Shown: positions 1-7,991, counted from the stretch's first letter. The stretch: DNA of 16,223 bases from Lachnospiraceae bacterium (GCA_014804565.1 JAAUZN010000079.1:1-16223); one strand, 5' to 3'. A program made the numbers and translations. Notes: generated by a model from the sequence alone, not told the origin.

Positions 1-207
1 AATCCAGTAGAAAGGAACAATTCGTTTAATTTTTTTCTTCCAATATCCCTCTATTCCTTTCTCAGTAGAGTACATCATCAAAAAACCACTGATGATGAAA
101 AAAATATCCACTCCAAAACTTCCTGACTTAATAAAACTCATATGTGTCAACACAACACTAAGTGTTGCAAATGCCCGTAATGCCTGAATGCTCTCTATCC
201 TCTTCAT
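1..207 (-). CDS. Acyltransferase family 3 (membrane O-acyltransferase), 3' part beyond window
   Basis: This is the N-terminal 69 codons of an integral-membrane acyltransferase of the Acyl_transf_3 family, which typically O-acetylates or O-succinylates surface polysaccharide sugars. The translation starts MKRIESIQALRAFATLSVVL. The R-A-F-A-T-L-S-V-V-L-T-H segment (residues 11-22) is the hallmark first helix carrying the family's conserved His. It is followed by a G-V-D-I-F-F-I-I-S-G-F motif (32-42) and a basic K-K-K-I-K-R-I-V-P-F stretch (57-66), all in the usual order. The start ATG overlaps the stop of the upstream glycosyltransferase as ATGA, so translation is probably coupled. The gene runs off the left edge, so the end at base 1 is artificial. 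Its position last in the visible operon fits a decoration enzyme for the exopolysaccharide. The exact acyl donor and sugar target cannot be told. Confidence 0.9.
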   Translation of the reverse strand, partial: MKRIESIQALRAFATLSVVLTHMSFIKSGSFGVDIFFIISGFLMMYSTEKGIEGYWKKKIKRIVPFYWI

Positions 208-1439
208 TCTGTCAGCTTCTCCACCATATCAAGGACTTTCCGGTACCCTGCCTTTCTGTCAAACTGCATTTCTGCGACATTCCTTGCATTTCGCCCCATT
301 CTCACACAGTCTTCCGGATCCTCCAGCAGTTTCAATATTGCCATGACAAGCTGCTTCTGATTTTCCGCTTCGATATTGATACCAAACCTTTCCCTTTCTA
401 CCTTTTCCATAAATTCCGAACTTGCCAGAGTATTTATCATCGGTTTCCCCGCCGCAAGATAGTCTCCAATCTTCGTCACAATACTTTGCGGCGCATTTTT
501 GACATAAGAATTTATCAAAACATCTGACTTGCTCAAAAAAGCGGCCATCTTCTGATATTCCACATAGCCCATAAATATAACGTTTTCACAATTTATATCT
601 TTTGCATACTGCTCGAGTTCTTCCTTTAAAGGACCTGTCCCAAGGATATAAATCTTAATATCTAATCTTCCTTGGCAGAGCAACATCTTTGCCGCATCAA
701 TCAAAGTTCTGATATCATAGCTTGCCCCGATAGAACCCGCATAGGTTACCCAGAACTCGTCGTTTGATTTTTCAAATTCGCTGCTGTATTTACAAACGCC
801 TTCATCAAACACGTCCAATTCCGTTCCTACATAAACCGTCGCATATGGAATGTCCTTTTTTCGTTTTTTAAACGCCCGCATTGTGTATTCATCAGATGTT
901 CCCACAACACCATTAGCATAACGATATGTTTTTTCTGCGTCTCTCCAGTATGGATAGAAAAGAGCGTTACTTACAAACGGAACCTTAAACACCATTTTCA
1001 TGGCTTCCGGCCACAAATCTTCTATATCTACAATGAAGGGCACTCGATATTTATGGCATATCTTTCCTGCTTTTGCCGACAAAACATTTGGTGGTATAAC
1101 GCAATATACCAAATCATATTCTGAAATATGTCTTTCCAGAAATTGAAGTGTATTGCGCGCCAGAATGTAATTGCTATATATTCTTCTTATATCTATATTT
1201 TTCCTGTACCCGGGTTCCTCAATAAAAACAAGCTTGTATGGAAGCTGCATTGCTTCCAGCCTCTCTATATCCCGAGGTGCTTTTTTAAAGTGCTGAAATG
1301 TGGAACCGATCAGGTCAACTTTATATCCATGTTCCGCCAAAAATCCTGCCATATAGCTGAATCTGCTTGTCCCAGCCTCTCCCGGCAACCACGCATATCC
1401 CGGCGCGATGATTGCAATTTTTTTCTTCATCCCCATCAC
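204..1439 (-). CDS. Glycosyltransferase family 4 (GT-B fold) of the exopolysaccharide cluster
   Basis: A 411-residue retaining-type glycosyltransferase of the GT4 superfamily, expected to transfer a nucleotide-activated sugar to the lipid-linked repeat unit on the cytoplasmic face. The N-terminal Rossmann-like half begins KKKIAIIAPGYAWLPGEAG with the donor/acceptor glycine-rich loop. The C-terminal half carries V-T-Y-A-G-S-I-G (about 232-239), the I-L-G-T-G-P strand, V-I-F-M-G-Y-V and the K-I-G-D-Y-L-A-A-G-K-P nucleotide-sugar motif (about 322-332). The start is ambiguous: GTG at 1439 overlaps the upstream stop as GTGA and has AGGA 10 nt upstream, but ATGs at 1436 and 1430 are also possible. 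It is translationally coupled to the sugar transferase upstream and to the acyltransferase downstream. The substrate sugar cannot be inferred. Confidence 0.9.
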   Translation of the reverse strand: MMGMKKKIAIIAPGYAWLPGEAGTSRFSYMAGFLAEHGYKVDLIGSTFQHFKKAPRDIERLEAMQLPYKLVFIEEPGYRKNIDIRRIYSNYILARNTLQFLERHISEYDLVYCVIPPNVLSAKAGKICHKYRVPFIVDIEDLWPEAMKMVFKVPFVSNALFYPYWRDAEKTYRYANGVVGTSDEYTMRAFKKRKKDIPYATVYVGTELDVFDEGVCKYSSEFEKSNDEFWVTYAGSIGASYDIRTLIDAAKMLLCQGRLDIKIYILGTGPLKEELEQYAKDINCENVIFMGYVEYQKMAAFLSKSDVLINSYVKNAPQSIVTKIGDYLAAGKPMINTLASSEFMEKVERERFGINIEAENQKQLVMAILKLLEDPEDCVRMGRNARNVAEMQFDRKAGYRKVLDMVEKLTE

Positions 1440-2818
1440 ACCATCAAATTCCTATCACCCAACTCCACCCTCATCAACTGCACCGCCTCATCACTAAACC
1501 CTTCCGTACTTTCCAGAATAAACAACATCTTCAAAGTCAACATGATCAGCTTCATATCCAGGATTAAGCTCCGATTCTCTATGTATATCAGATCCAGCCG
1601 TAATTTATCATAAGCGGATGTGTTATATTTCCCGTAAAGCTGCGCATAACCGGTCAAACCGCTTTTCACTTGCAGACGATACGCGAACTGCGGCAGCTCT
1701 TTCGTATATTTTTCCACGTTTTCCACCCGCTCCGGTCGTGGACCTACCAAGGCCATATCTCCTTTGAGCACATTGACCAGCTGGGGAATTTCATCAATAC
1801 GAAATCGTCTGATCACCGCTCCCACCTTTGTGACACGATTATCATTAACCCCGCACAACATAGCTCCATCCTTCTCAGCATCCATTATCATGCTTCGGAA
1901 TTTAATGACATAAAACTTTTTCCAGTCCTTTGTATAACGCTCCTGCCTGAAAAATACTGTTCCGCCGTCTTCCAGTTTGATTGCGATCATAGTAATCAAG
2001 GTGATCGGGAGAGTGATGACCAGCCCGAACAGGGACACCCCAATATCCATGCTTCTCTTCAGAAAGGCCATCATAAGCGACTCCTGATAACAACTGTGTT
2101 TCATCAGAGGACTGTCTATGAAATGTCTGTTCTCAAAACCGCACGCAACGATATCAGTAATGGTAGGCGTCACATAGAATACTTTTTTTTGGTTGACGCA
2201 GTAATATATCAGTTCTTCTCTCAGGCTGTAATCAATCTGATAGAGAATAACCGTTTCAGAACAGTCTATAGCTGCTTTTATTTCTTCTATCCCTTTCTCC
2301 GCAGACACTTTGCTATGTATATGGAAAAGTCTCCATGATTTCTCTTCTATTTTTCTAAGAAATTCTTTCACACTTTCATCGCCGTAGATTACCGCCGTCT
2401 CCTGCGGCGCAACGTGCCTATGGTAATATCTTTTGGCAGCAACCGCCCAGAGACAGGCGATGGCAAACTGTATCATGACCGTGATAAATCCGGGCACAAT
2501 AGAAACATACCCTCGCGCAATAAAACAGCATTCCACATAGAATATGAGGTCTGTAATCCCAAAAGCAAGGAGCTGTGAAAATACAGTCTCACCAATGGAA
2601 TACTGTGCAATCTTATCCGCCCTGTATATCCTTACCAACCTGTAGTAAATGGTACAGTAAAGTAACAGAGAAATAATCCCTCCCATCAATCGATGGGTGC
2701 GAAAAGCAAATAAGTTATAGTAAGATATCCATATAAACCCAAACAGCAAAAGCTGTATTGGAATGATACTTGCAGACAAAATCCTGGAAAAATATTTTTC
2801 TTTGCCGCTATTTTTCAT
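1436..2818 (-). CDS. Polyprenyl glycosylphosphotransferase (WbaP/CpsE-type initiating sugar transferase)
   Basis: A 460-residue polyisoprenyl-phosphate hexose-1-phosphate transferase that would start repeat-unit synthesis by loading a sugar-phosphate onto undecaprenyl phosphate. The N-terminal part (about 15-130) has several hydrophobic membrane helices, followed by a soluble CoA-binding-like region. The C-terminal catalytic domain starts at K-R-S-M-D-I-G (about 254) with one membrane hairpin. It then shows F-F-R-Q-E-R, F-Y-V-I-K-F-R-S-M, R-R-F-R-I-D-E-I-P-Q-L-V-N-V-L-K-G-D-M and L-V-G-P-R-P-E-R, all diagnostic of the bacterial sugar transferase family, with the catalytic Asp-Glu pair in R-I-D-E-I-P. 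The ATG is preceded by GAGAGG at 8 nt. A hairpin (2846-2872) lies just upstream, between this gene and the secreted-protein gene. Which sugar is transferred is not determinable. Confidence 0.95.
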   Translation of the reverse strand: MKNSGKEKYFSRILSASIIPIQLLLFGFIWISYYNLFAFRTHRLMGGIISLLLYCTIYYRLVRIYRADKIAQYSIGETVFSQLLAFGITDLIFYVECCFIARGYVSIVPGFITVMIQFAIACLWAVAAKRYYHRHVAPQETAVIYGDESVKEFLRKIEEKSWRLFHIHSKVSAEKGIEEIKAAIDCSETVILYQIDYSLREELIYYCVNQKKVFYVTPTITDIVACGFENRHFIDSPLMKHSCYQESLMMAFLKRSMDIGVSLFGLVITLPITLITMIAIKLEDGGTVFFRQERYTKDWKKFYVIKFRSMIMDAEKDGAMLCGVNDNRVTKVGAVIRRFRIDEIPQLVNVLKGDMALVGPRPERVENVEKYTKELPQFAYRLQVKSGLTGYAQLYGKYNTSAYDKLRLDLIYIENRSLILDMKLIMLTLKMLFILESTEGFSDEAVQLMRVELGDRNLMV

Positions 2819-2845
2819 TCCATTATCCTCTCAAAAATCGTCAGA

Positions 2846-2872
2846 CGTACCGCCGCTCTACGCGGCAGTACG
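2846..2872 (-). terminator. Hairpin with downstream T-run; possible internal attenuator
   Basis: On the minus strand an 11-bp stem (CGTACTGCCGC pairing with GCGGCGGTACG, one G-T pair) closes a 5-nt loop. After a gap of about 8 nt comes a run of five T. It sits in the 109-bp gap between the secreted-protein gene and the sugar transferase gene, only 28 nt before the latter's ATG. The displaced T-run suggests a partial terminator or an mRNA-processing/stability hairpin rather than a full stop, because the downstream genes have no obvious promoter of their own. Confidence 0.5.
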
Positions 2873-2927
2873 CATAACCCCACACTTGTATAGAAATATA
2901 TCAATGCTTCCAATATGAACTCTCAAA

Positions 2928-3617
2928 TTACTTACTCGGCATTGCAATAAATGCCAAAGTTCCCAGAGATGTCATCTCAACTACAACATGATCATCCCTG
3001 ATTTCGGTTACATCAACTTCCAGCCATCGTCCGTTGACGATCTGGAACACTTTAATATTCTGCCCCGTTCTGATGCCTTTCATATAGAAATTCACCTGCG
3101 CGGTTCTGAATCCTGATACAGATGCCTTAACACGCGTAACAGTCAACACACTGCCGCCCAGAGATGCAGCAAATGTCTTGGCAGAACTAACATCTACAGA
3201 CGCTGGCTTTAACAACGTGAATACCTGATTGCTGGGAGCGCCATTGATGATGACATGTCCACCCTGTCCGATCGGTACTGCATTATCAAGTCCCGGAATC
3301 GTTACGAGTGCATTGTTCAAATACTCACCTACAGTCTTTCCTTCCGCCGCCGCAGCTTGTGCTACGGCTGCCGGTACAGAAGATGCCTCGACTGCCGGAG
3401 CAGGTGCGGCATTCTCTTCTCTCGGCTTTTTCTTCGGCTTTGTGTTAGATGCAGTCGAACTCATAGCCCCTTGGTCTTTTTTGTCTTCCTCAGTGCCGTC
3501 GGAACCTTCGTCGACATCCTCTGCCGTCGTCGCCGCTTTCGTCGTTTCTTCCGCCGCCATGACAGGCACGGTAATCAACATGGTTCCTGCCAATACAAGC
3601 GCTAAAAACTTTTTCAT
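2928..3617 (-). CDS. Secreted protein of unknown function in the exopolysaccharide operon
   Basis: I do not recognise a named family. The start is ATG 3617, preceded by AGGAGGG at 6 nt; an in-frame ATG at 3635 would place the ribosome binding site inside the coding region. The 229-residue product has a clear Sec signal peptide (MKKFLALVLAGTMLITVPVM, cleavage likely after VMA near residue 21). Next comes a low-complexity Thr/Asp/Glu/Lys-rich stretch (22-60), a K-P-K-K-K-P-R basic patch and an Ala/Pro-rich linker (to about 90). The C-terminal domain of about 130 residues is beta-rich and glycine-containing (about 95-229, ending F-I-A-M-P-S-K). There is no LPXTG- or NPQTN-like sorting motif, no C-terminal membrane helix and no lipobox. 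It lies directly downstream of the sortase-like gene, so the two may work together at the cell surface, but that is inference from position only. Confidence 0.8.
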   Translation of the reverse strand: MKKFLALVLAGTMLITVPVMAAEETTKAATTAEDVDEGSDGTEEDKKDQGAMSSTASNTKPKKKPREENAAPAPAVEASSVPAAVAQAAAAEGKTVGEYLNNALVTIPGLDNAVPIGQGGHVIINGAPSNQVFTLLKPASVDVSSAKTFAASLGGSVLTVTRVKASVSGFRTAQVNFYMKGIRTGQNIKVFQIVNGRWLEVDVTEIRDDHVVVEMTSLGTLAFIAMPSK

Positions 3618-3692
3618 TGGAAACCCTCCTTTCATATTCTAAGTGTGGTTTATATTTACGTTTAAGAAAACGCAAATAACTTTTTATTCTCT

Positions 3693-4451
3693 CTATTCGG
3701 TAACTACTCTGTTTATTGTTCCTGCCTCATCCTGCACCAATACTGCAAGCACTACGAATTGCTTCTCAGCATTTTCTTCTCTCTGCGTCGTGAGTGTGAT
3801 CACATAGTTATATACACCAACGCCCTCCCAACCTTCGCGCAGATTCATCGACATGTCTCTGGTTCCATACAGGTCGTCCAAAAACTGCTGGCATCCGGAC
3901 AGATAGGTAAAGTCATAGGTGCGAATCAGACTCGTATTTTCCCTCTCATAGGCGGCAAAAATCTCATAGGTCAGAACATTGCCGTCCAGATACAGATAGG
4001 CATACTCATGGTCCTCAAAAAAATCCGGGTCTGCAAACCGATACAGATCAGCAAACAGACCGTCTCCATCCTCCCCGGCCCTTCCATGCAGTACGGTGTT
4101 AAAGTCGCACATACTCGTCAGATTAGCCAACTCTATATAGATTGCCCCTGTATCGTCCTCTTTCCCCTCTGCATTGTGGCTCTCATAAAAGGTATCCGAC
4201 TGTACGCTCTGTAAAACAGGATAGTCGATCTCTGTACCGGGAATGGAAAGCCATGCAAAGATATCAGGATTTATCTCTCTTAATTCATCAAAATCGACTG
4301 ACGCATTCGTCGTCTCTTCCGTTATTTCCTCCGTTGTTTCTTCTGTCATTTCTTCCCTGTGTTCCTCTTTATCAGTTCCGCACGCGCCGAGTGCCGCAGC
4401 TACTAAGAACAGATAAACCAAAACACCCCATTTTATAGCCTTTCCCCGCAT
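3693..4451 (-). CDS. Class B sortase-like lipoprotein lacking the catalytic Cys and Arg (pseudoenzyme)
   Basis: A 252-residue protein related to class B sortases, the transpeptidases that attach proteins to peptidoglycan. The N-terminal hydrophobic helix ends in L-G-A-C (21-24), a plausible lipobox, followed by an acidic Thr/Glu linker (25-50). The sortase core shows N-P-D-I-F-A-W-L-S-I-P-G-T-E-I-D-Y-P-V (61-79) and the His position in V-L-H-G-R (His122). The catalytic T-L-x-T-C site reads T-L-T-T-Q: codon 223 (3783-3785) is CAG, Gln in place of Cys. The Arg expected a few residues later, before F-V-V, is Gln231. The frame is intact, so this looks like a conserved non-enzymatic fold rather than decay, perhaps a surface scaffold. 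It follows the kinase-LCP gene by 26 bp. Family confidence is high; loss of transpeptidase activity is inferred. Confidence 0.85.
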   Translation of the reverse strand: MRGKAIKWGVLVYLFLVAAALGACGTDKEEHREEMTEETTEEITEETTNASVDFDELREINPDIFAWLSIPGTEIDYPVLQSVQSDTFYESHNAEGKEDDTGAIYIELANLTSMCDFNTVLHGRAGEDGDGLFADLYRFADPDFFEDHEYAYLYLDGNVLTYEIFAAYERENTSLIRTYDFTYLSGCQQFLDDLYGTRDMSMNLREGWEGVGVYNYVITLTTQREENAEKQFVVLAVLVQDEAGTINRVVTE

Positions 4452-4477
4452 ATTCCCCTCTATTCCGAAGTAACTTC

Positions 4478-6394
4478 CTACTCCACTTTCTCATAAAACA
4501 CATTCAGAATAAGCTCATATAAAGCATTTTCATCCGGATAAAATTCCTCAAATTCTTCTCCCCTGACAGTTTCGCCCTCCAGAAGATAAAAATCCTCTTC
4601 ATCGAAAGTATAGTCCGATAAAATCGATGCCAGATAAGCAGCTTTATCCAGAGAGATATCTGTAACCATCTGGGGCGATATGGTCCGATACAAATCCAGA
4701 GCCGTGGAAATATGATTTTTTGTCTCCTGCTTCGCGGTCTTGACCAAATTGGTCAAATACTGTTGTTGTCTGACCAGCCGCATATCCGCCGAACCAAAAA
4801 CACTGGTATCCCTGTACCTCACATACACCAGAGCGTTTTCTCCGCTCAGATGCACAGAACTGTCTTTCACAAGATCTGCGTCCGCCTCGGTCAGATCCTC
4901 CAGCACCTTCACATCCACACCCCCTACCGAATCGTTGATCGCAGGAATGGCGCTCATATTGACGGCGGCATAACCATGTATGGGCAGTTGGTAAAACAGC
5001 TTTTCCACCGCCTTCTTCTGATATTCGCAGCTCTTTTCCATCCCGTCGCCGAAGCCGTGCTGCACCGCAATCTGGGCTTCTGAAGTGGCGATATAGGCAC
5101 CTTCGCTGTTATAGAAATCTATATCTGTCATCGTATTGCGATTGATGCCGATAATCTTGATACTCTTATCCTTCGGATTCATCACGGTCAGAAACAGAGC
5201 GTCCGCCTGTCCGCCCTCCGTTCCCTCTTTTACTGCCACCGCGTCGCTGTTCTTGTCAATGCCCATGATGAGCAAGGTACGGATATCCTGATTATATTGG
5301 TAGATGGTATCCTGATATTTCACCCATCCGTTCTGCCATTTGCTCTCCTCCTCTTTCAGCAGTTCGCCTCCGCCTATCACAGGCTGCAGCTGCGGCCTCT
5401 CGCTGTCAGGAGTGCTCGCCAGATGCCTTTTCCCCATCGCCTTGACGGTTTCCAGGCCGCCCAGAAGCAGTCCGCATATGAGCAGGATAATGGCCGCCGC
5501 CGTGAGAAGACGTTTTGCGGACTTTCTGACCGTCTGTCTTACTTTTTCTTTTCTGAGCTGCCTCAGCTCTTTCTTTTCCTGCTCTTTCCTATCCTGTTCT
5601 TCACGCTTTTGGCTTTCATGGAACTCCTTCTGAAGCTCCTGACGCAGTTGCTCTTCTTTCTCCTTCTTTTCTAAGGACTTAGGATCTTCTCCATAATCTC
5701 CATAATATTTCCCGTAATATTTGCCATAATATTTTCCGTAATGCCCGTAATACCCCTTGCCGCTCATGTCCACTTTATTCAGGACAACGCCCAGAATACG
5801 GCTTCCTGTTTTATCCAGCTGGTCCTTCACCTTCTGAACAAATCGGTAGCTGACGGAATTACTTTCCACTACCAACACGGCTCCATCGCAGTTTTTTGCC
5901 ACCACCGCCGCGTCTATCACGCTTCCCAGCGGCGGGGTGTCCACAACGATATAGGCGAAGGGTCTTTTCACCACATTCAACATTTCCGTAAATTTCCTGC
6001 TTCCCAGAAGCTCGCTGGGATTAGGCGGCACAGGACCGGAAAAAAGCACATAAAGTTTGGGGACATCCGTCTCGCAGATCGCATCCATATAGGGCTGCTT
6101 GCCAATCAAGCAGTGGCTCAAGCCGTACTTTACCGCGCCTGTCTTATACCGCCCTATCAATACCGATTTGCGCATATCCGCATCGATTAACAGCGTCACA
6201 TTGCCAGCCTCCGCAAACGACTTGGCCAGTTCCATAGCAACGCTGGATTTCCCTTCATGTGCCATACAGCTTGTGACAGCGATCACTTTGATATCATCAC
6301 CGCAGAATTCTATGTTGCTGCGCAAAGTCTTGAAAGCTTCTTTTATATAAAAATCGCTCTTTTTTTCAAAGAATAGCTTTACGTTCTGCATCAT
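4478..6394 (-). CDS. Fusion of CpsD-type bacterial tyrosine kinase with a LytR-CpsA-Psr (LCP) domain
   Basis: A single uninterrupted 638-residue frame joins two normally separate capsule proteins. Residues 1-210 are a BY-kinase: E-A-F-K-T-L-R-S-N-I activator-contact motif (19-28), Walker A S-C-M-A-H-E-G-K-S-S (42-51), Walker A' L-L-I-D-A-D-M-R (68-75), P-V-P-P-N-P-S-E-L-L (121-130) and Walker B Y-I-V-V-D-T-P-P (148-155). Residues 215-234 are a tyrosine cluster for autophosphorylation. Residues 238-295 are highly charged and predicted coiled coil; 297-314 are a membrane helix. Residues 371-553 are an extracellular LCP domain (L-L-I-M-G-I-D, Q-A-D-A-L, N-R-N-T-M, V-R-Y-R-D-T, D-M-R-L-V-R-Q-Q-Q), the family that transfers polymers from lipid carrier to peptidoglycan. 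The start overlaps the Wzz stop as ATGA, with GAGG 5 nt upstream. This would physically link cytosolic length control to cell-wall attachment. Confidence 0.93.
   Translation of the reverse strand: MMQNVKLFFEKKSDFYIKEAFKTLRSNIEFCGDDIKVIAVTSCMAHEGKSSVAMELAKSFAEAGNVTLLIDADMRKSVLIGRYKTGAVKYGLSHCLIGKQPYMDAICETDVPKLYVLFSGPVPPNPSELLGSRKFTEMLNVVKRPFAYIVVDTPPLGSVIDAAVVAKNCDGAVLVVESNSVSYRFVQKVKDQLDKTGSRILGVVLNKVDMSGKGYYGHYGKYYGKYYGKYYGDYGEDPKSLEKKEKEEQLRQELQKEFHESQKREEQDRKEQEKKELRQLRKEKVRQTVRKSAKRLLTAAAIILLICGLLLGGLETVKAMGKRHLASTPDSERPQLQPVIGGGELLKEEESKWQNGWVKYQDTIYQYNQDIRTLLIMGIDKNSDAVAVKEGTEGGQADALFLTVMNPKDKSIKIIGINRNTMTDIDFYNSEGAYIATSEAQIAVQHGFGDGMEKSCEYQKKAVEKLFYQLPIHGYAAVNMSAIPAINDSVGGVDVKVLEDLTEADADLVKDSSVHLSGENALVYVRYRDTSVFGSADMRLVRQQQYLTNLVKTAKQETKNHISTALDLYRTISPQMVTDISLDKAAYLASILSDYTFDEEDFYLLEGETVRGEEFEEFYPDENALYELILNVFYEKVE
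5690..5752 (-). repeat. Tyrosine-rich KYYG repeat segment of the kinase
   Basis: Residues 215-235 of the kinase-LCP fusion contain ten tyrosines within 20 residues, including three tandem K-Y-Y-G units (221-232). This corresponds to the C-terminal Tyr cluster of CpsD kinases that is autophosphorylated and dephosphorylated by CpsB. Here it is internal, because the LCP module follows it. The encoding DNA is a short imperfect 12-bp tandem repeat, which could change length by slippage. Confidence 0.8.
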
Positions 6395-7125
6395 TTCTTC
6401 CTCTTAAGTTTTTTCTTTCTCGCAGTGTTATCTTCTGAAATCACCGGTATCATCGCCAACGTACTGAGTCCGAGGTATTTTTCCACATCTTCCGAAGATT
6501 TGATGGTATCATCCAGCAAAAATATAATCAAAATGACTGCAGAGGCAAAAAATACTCCTGCGAAACCGCCTGCCAGTGTCCATTTCACAATACTGGGTCC
6601 GGACTTCTCCATCGGCATATTGGCTGCTTCAACTACATTGACCGCCTCGATATCCATTACATTCTGAATGTGTTCCCCCGCCACTTCTCTGATGCAGTTT
6701 GCTATTTTCTGAGCCAATGCCGGATCCGTATGTTCTACCGTGATGGACACGATACGCGTATCCACAGGGGTATTGACAGATACCTTTTTCATAAGATCCT
6801 TATACTCCATGTCTTCCAACGAAAGTTGTCCTATCACTTTCTCTATCACGTATCTGCTGTTGATCAGTTCTGCATAATCTTTTGTTAACTGCGTTCCCAT
6901 CTGCACATCAGTATAGGTAACCGTCGTATTATCTGTTTTGTTCAAAATATAGATCTTGGTGTTTGATTCATAGACCGGTGCAAGGATATAGCCGCTGATT
7001 CCAAAACAAATAAGCGCCGCTATGACACCGGCCCCCAAAATAATCCAGAATCTGCTAAGCAGAATATGAATTATCTCCAGTAAATCAATCTCTATTTCAT
7101 TCGTATTTTCTCTCCGGTTTTCCAT
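6391..7125 (-). CDS. Wzz/CpsC/CapA-type polysaccharide co-polymerase, tyrosine kinase adaptor
   Basis: A 244-residue membrane protein that sets polysaccharide chain length and acts as the transmembrane activator of a CpsD kinase. The start ATG 7125 (MENRRENTNEIEIDLLEI) is chosen because CAGGAAG precedes it at about 10 nt. An upstream ATG at 7167 would overlap the phosphatase gene by 23 bp. The layout is typical: an N-terminal cytosolic stretch, helix 1 (about 26-46), an extracellular region (47-180) beginning P-V-Y-E-S-N-T-K-I-Y, the proline-containing M-P-M-E-K-S-G-P-S segment just before helix 2 (about 180-202), and a basic cytosolic tail (K-K-K-L-K-R-K-K). The tail is where contact with the kinase would occur. 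The stop overlaps the kinase start as ATGA, so the pair is produced together. Confidence 0.92.
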   Translation of the reverse strand: MENRRENTNEIEIDLLEIIHILLSRFWIILGAGVIAALICFGISGYILAPVYESNTKIYILNKTDNTTVTYTDVQMGTQLTKDYAELINSRYVIEKVIGQLSLEDMEYKDLMKKVSVNTPVDTRIVSITVEHTDPALAQKIANCIREVAGEHIQNVMDIEAVNVVEAANMPMEKSGPSIVKWTLAGGFAGVFFASAVILIIFLLDDTIKSSEDVEKYLGLSTLAMIPVISEDNTARKKKLKRKK

Positions 7126-7144
7126 TTCTTTTTCTTCCTGTCTG

Positions 7145-7879
7145 TCAATACATCGTGATCTCTTCATCCCTGATCACATGCAGTGGATTCTCATTGAATA
7201 ACTGCTGACTGTAATTTCCACCGTATTTTTTTTGGATAAAATATGCACAGTCTGAAAGACGGGGCGCTCTTTTTTCCATATCGTGTGCATCTGTCGCTAC
7301 AAAATGAACCTGTCGCCGTTTTAACATAGTTCTGACAAAACGTTTGGTTTTTTGTCCTGCCTTTCCCATAACACTGCCTGCATTCACCTGAATATAACAG
7401 CCCATCTCAATCAGATCATCTATTCCGGACTTCCCGGCGCAGACATTCCGATACCGCTCCGCATGCGCCAGAATGGGATAATACCCACCTGTCAGCAAAG
7501 CATAGATTCCGTTTCGGATGTAGTCATAATCCTCCAATGGATTAAACTCCACAAGTACATAACGGGAACCCGCCATTGTTCCGGCCATATCATTTTCAAG
7601 TTCCTCCAAAAGGCCGTTTCGGTAATACAGCTCACTTCCCATGTACAGATCAATATTTATGCTGCCTTCTGACATCATTTTTCGCAGGCCTTCCACTCTG
7701 GACATCATTTCAGAAAAATGCCTTTGTCTATGTCCCGGTTTATTATGTGGTGTGAGTATGATTCCGGATATTCCATCATCCACCGCACATCTAAGCATCC
7801 GCATACTCGTTTCAAAGCTGTCCGATCCGTCATCCACCCCGGGTAAAATATGGGAATGTATATCGATAAAATTTTTCAT
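7145..7879 (-). CDS. CpsB/YwqE-type PHP-domain protein tyrosine phosphatase
   Basis: A 244-residue manganese-dependent phosphotyrosine phosphatase of the PHP family, which dephosphorylates the kinase Tyr cluster. Metal-binding motifs are all present: D-I-H-S-H-I-L-P-G-V-D-D-G-S (6-19), L-T-P-H-N-K (42-47), G-S-E-L-Y-Y (81-86), L-A-H-A-E-R-Y (about 136-142) and A-T-D-A-H-D (about 195-200). The length matches the family's usual 240-260 residues. It is the first gene after the operon promoter (7932-7960), giving an untranslated leader of about 45 nt. The SD is modest (GGTGA, 4 nt from ATG). CpsB-Wzz-kinase order is the conserved Gram-positive phosphoregulatory module for capsule assembly. Confidence 0.95.
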   Translation of the reverse strand: MKNFIDIHSHILPGVDDGSDSFETSMRMLRCAVDDGISGIILTPHNKPGHRQRHFSEMMSRVEGLRKMMSEGSINIDLYMGSELYYRNGLLEELENDMAGTMAGSRYVLVEFNPLEDYDYIRNGIYALLTGGYYPILAHAERYRNVCAGKSGIDDLIEMGCYIQVNAGSVMGKAGQKTKRFVRTMLKRRQVHFVATDAHDMEKRAPRLSDCAYFIQKKYGGNYSQQLFNENPLHVIRDEEITMY

Positions 7880-7931
7880 TTTTCACCATTTATCTGGAGC
7901 TTTCGCTAAATTTAAACTAACATCTTGTTTG

Positions 7932-7960
7932 ATTATAATAGATTAAATCTTTTATGTCAA
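7932..7960 (-). promoter_or_regulatory. Consensus sigma-A promoter of the exopolysaccharide operon
   Basis: On the minus strand TTGACA (7955-7960), a 17-bp spacer and TATAAT (7932-7937) form a perfect consensus. Transcription should start near 7925, about 45 nt before the phosphatase ATG. The -10 is nearly palindromic: a plus-strand TATAAT (7934-7939) lies on it with TTTAAA at 17 bp (7911-7916), a weak candidate promoter for the divergent regulator. Such a strong core promoter suggests that control is by repression. Confidence 0.85.
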
Positions 7961-7978
7961 CCAGAATATCCCATTACA

Positions 7979-7991
7979 TCTATCGAATAGA
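7979..7991. promoter_or_regulatory. 13-bp palindrome, candidate operator for the divergent HTH regulator
   Basis: TCTATCGAATAGA is a perfect palindrome around a 3-bp centre (TCTAT-CGA-ATAGA), 19 bp upstream of the consensus -35. It is nested in further symmetry: CGAAT (7984-7988) pairs with ATTCG (7994-7998), and ATTACA (7973-7978) with TGTAAT (7999-8004). A related half-site, TCTATTGCATGAG, follows at about 8011. It is placed where a regulator could act on both divergent genes. No consensus for this regulator is known to me. Confidence 0.45.

Noticed and set aside
3693..4451. Functional class B sortase
   Set aside because: The active-site Cys and Arg positions are both Gln in an otherwise good frame, so transpeptidase activity cannot be claimed.
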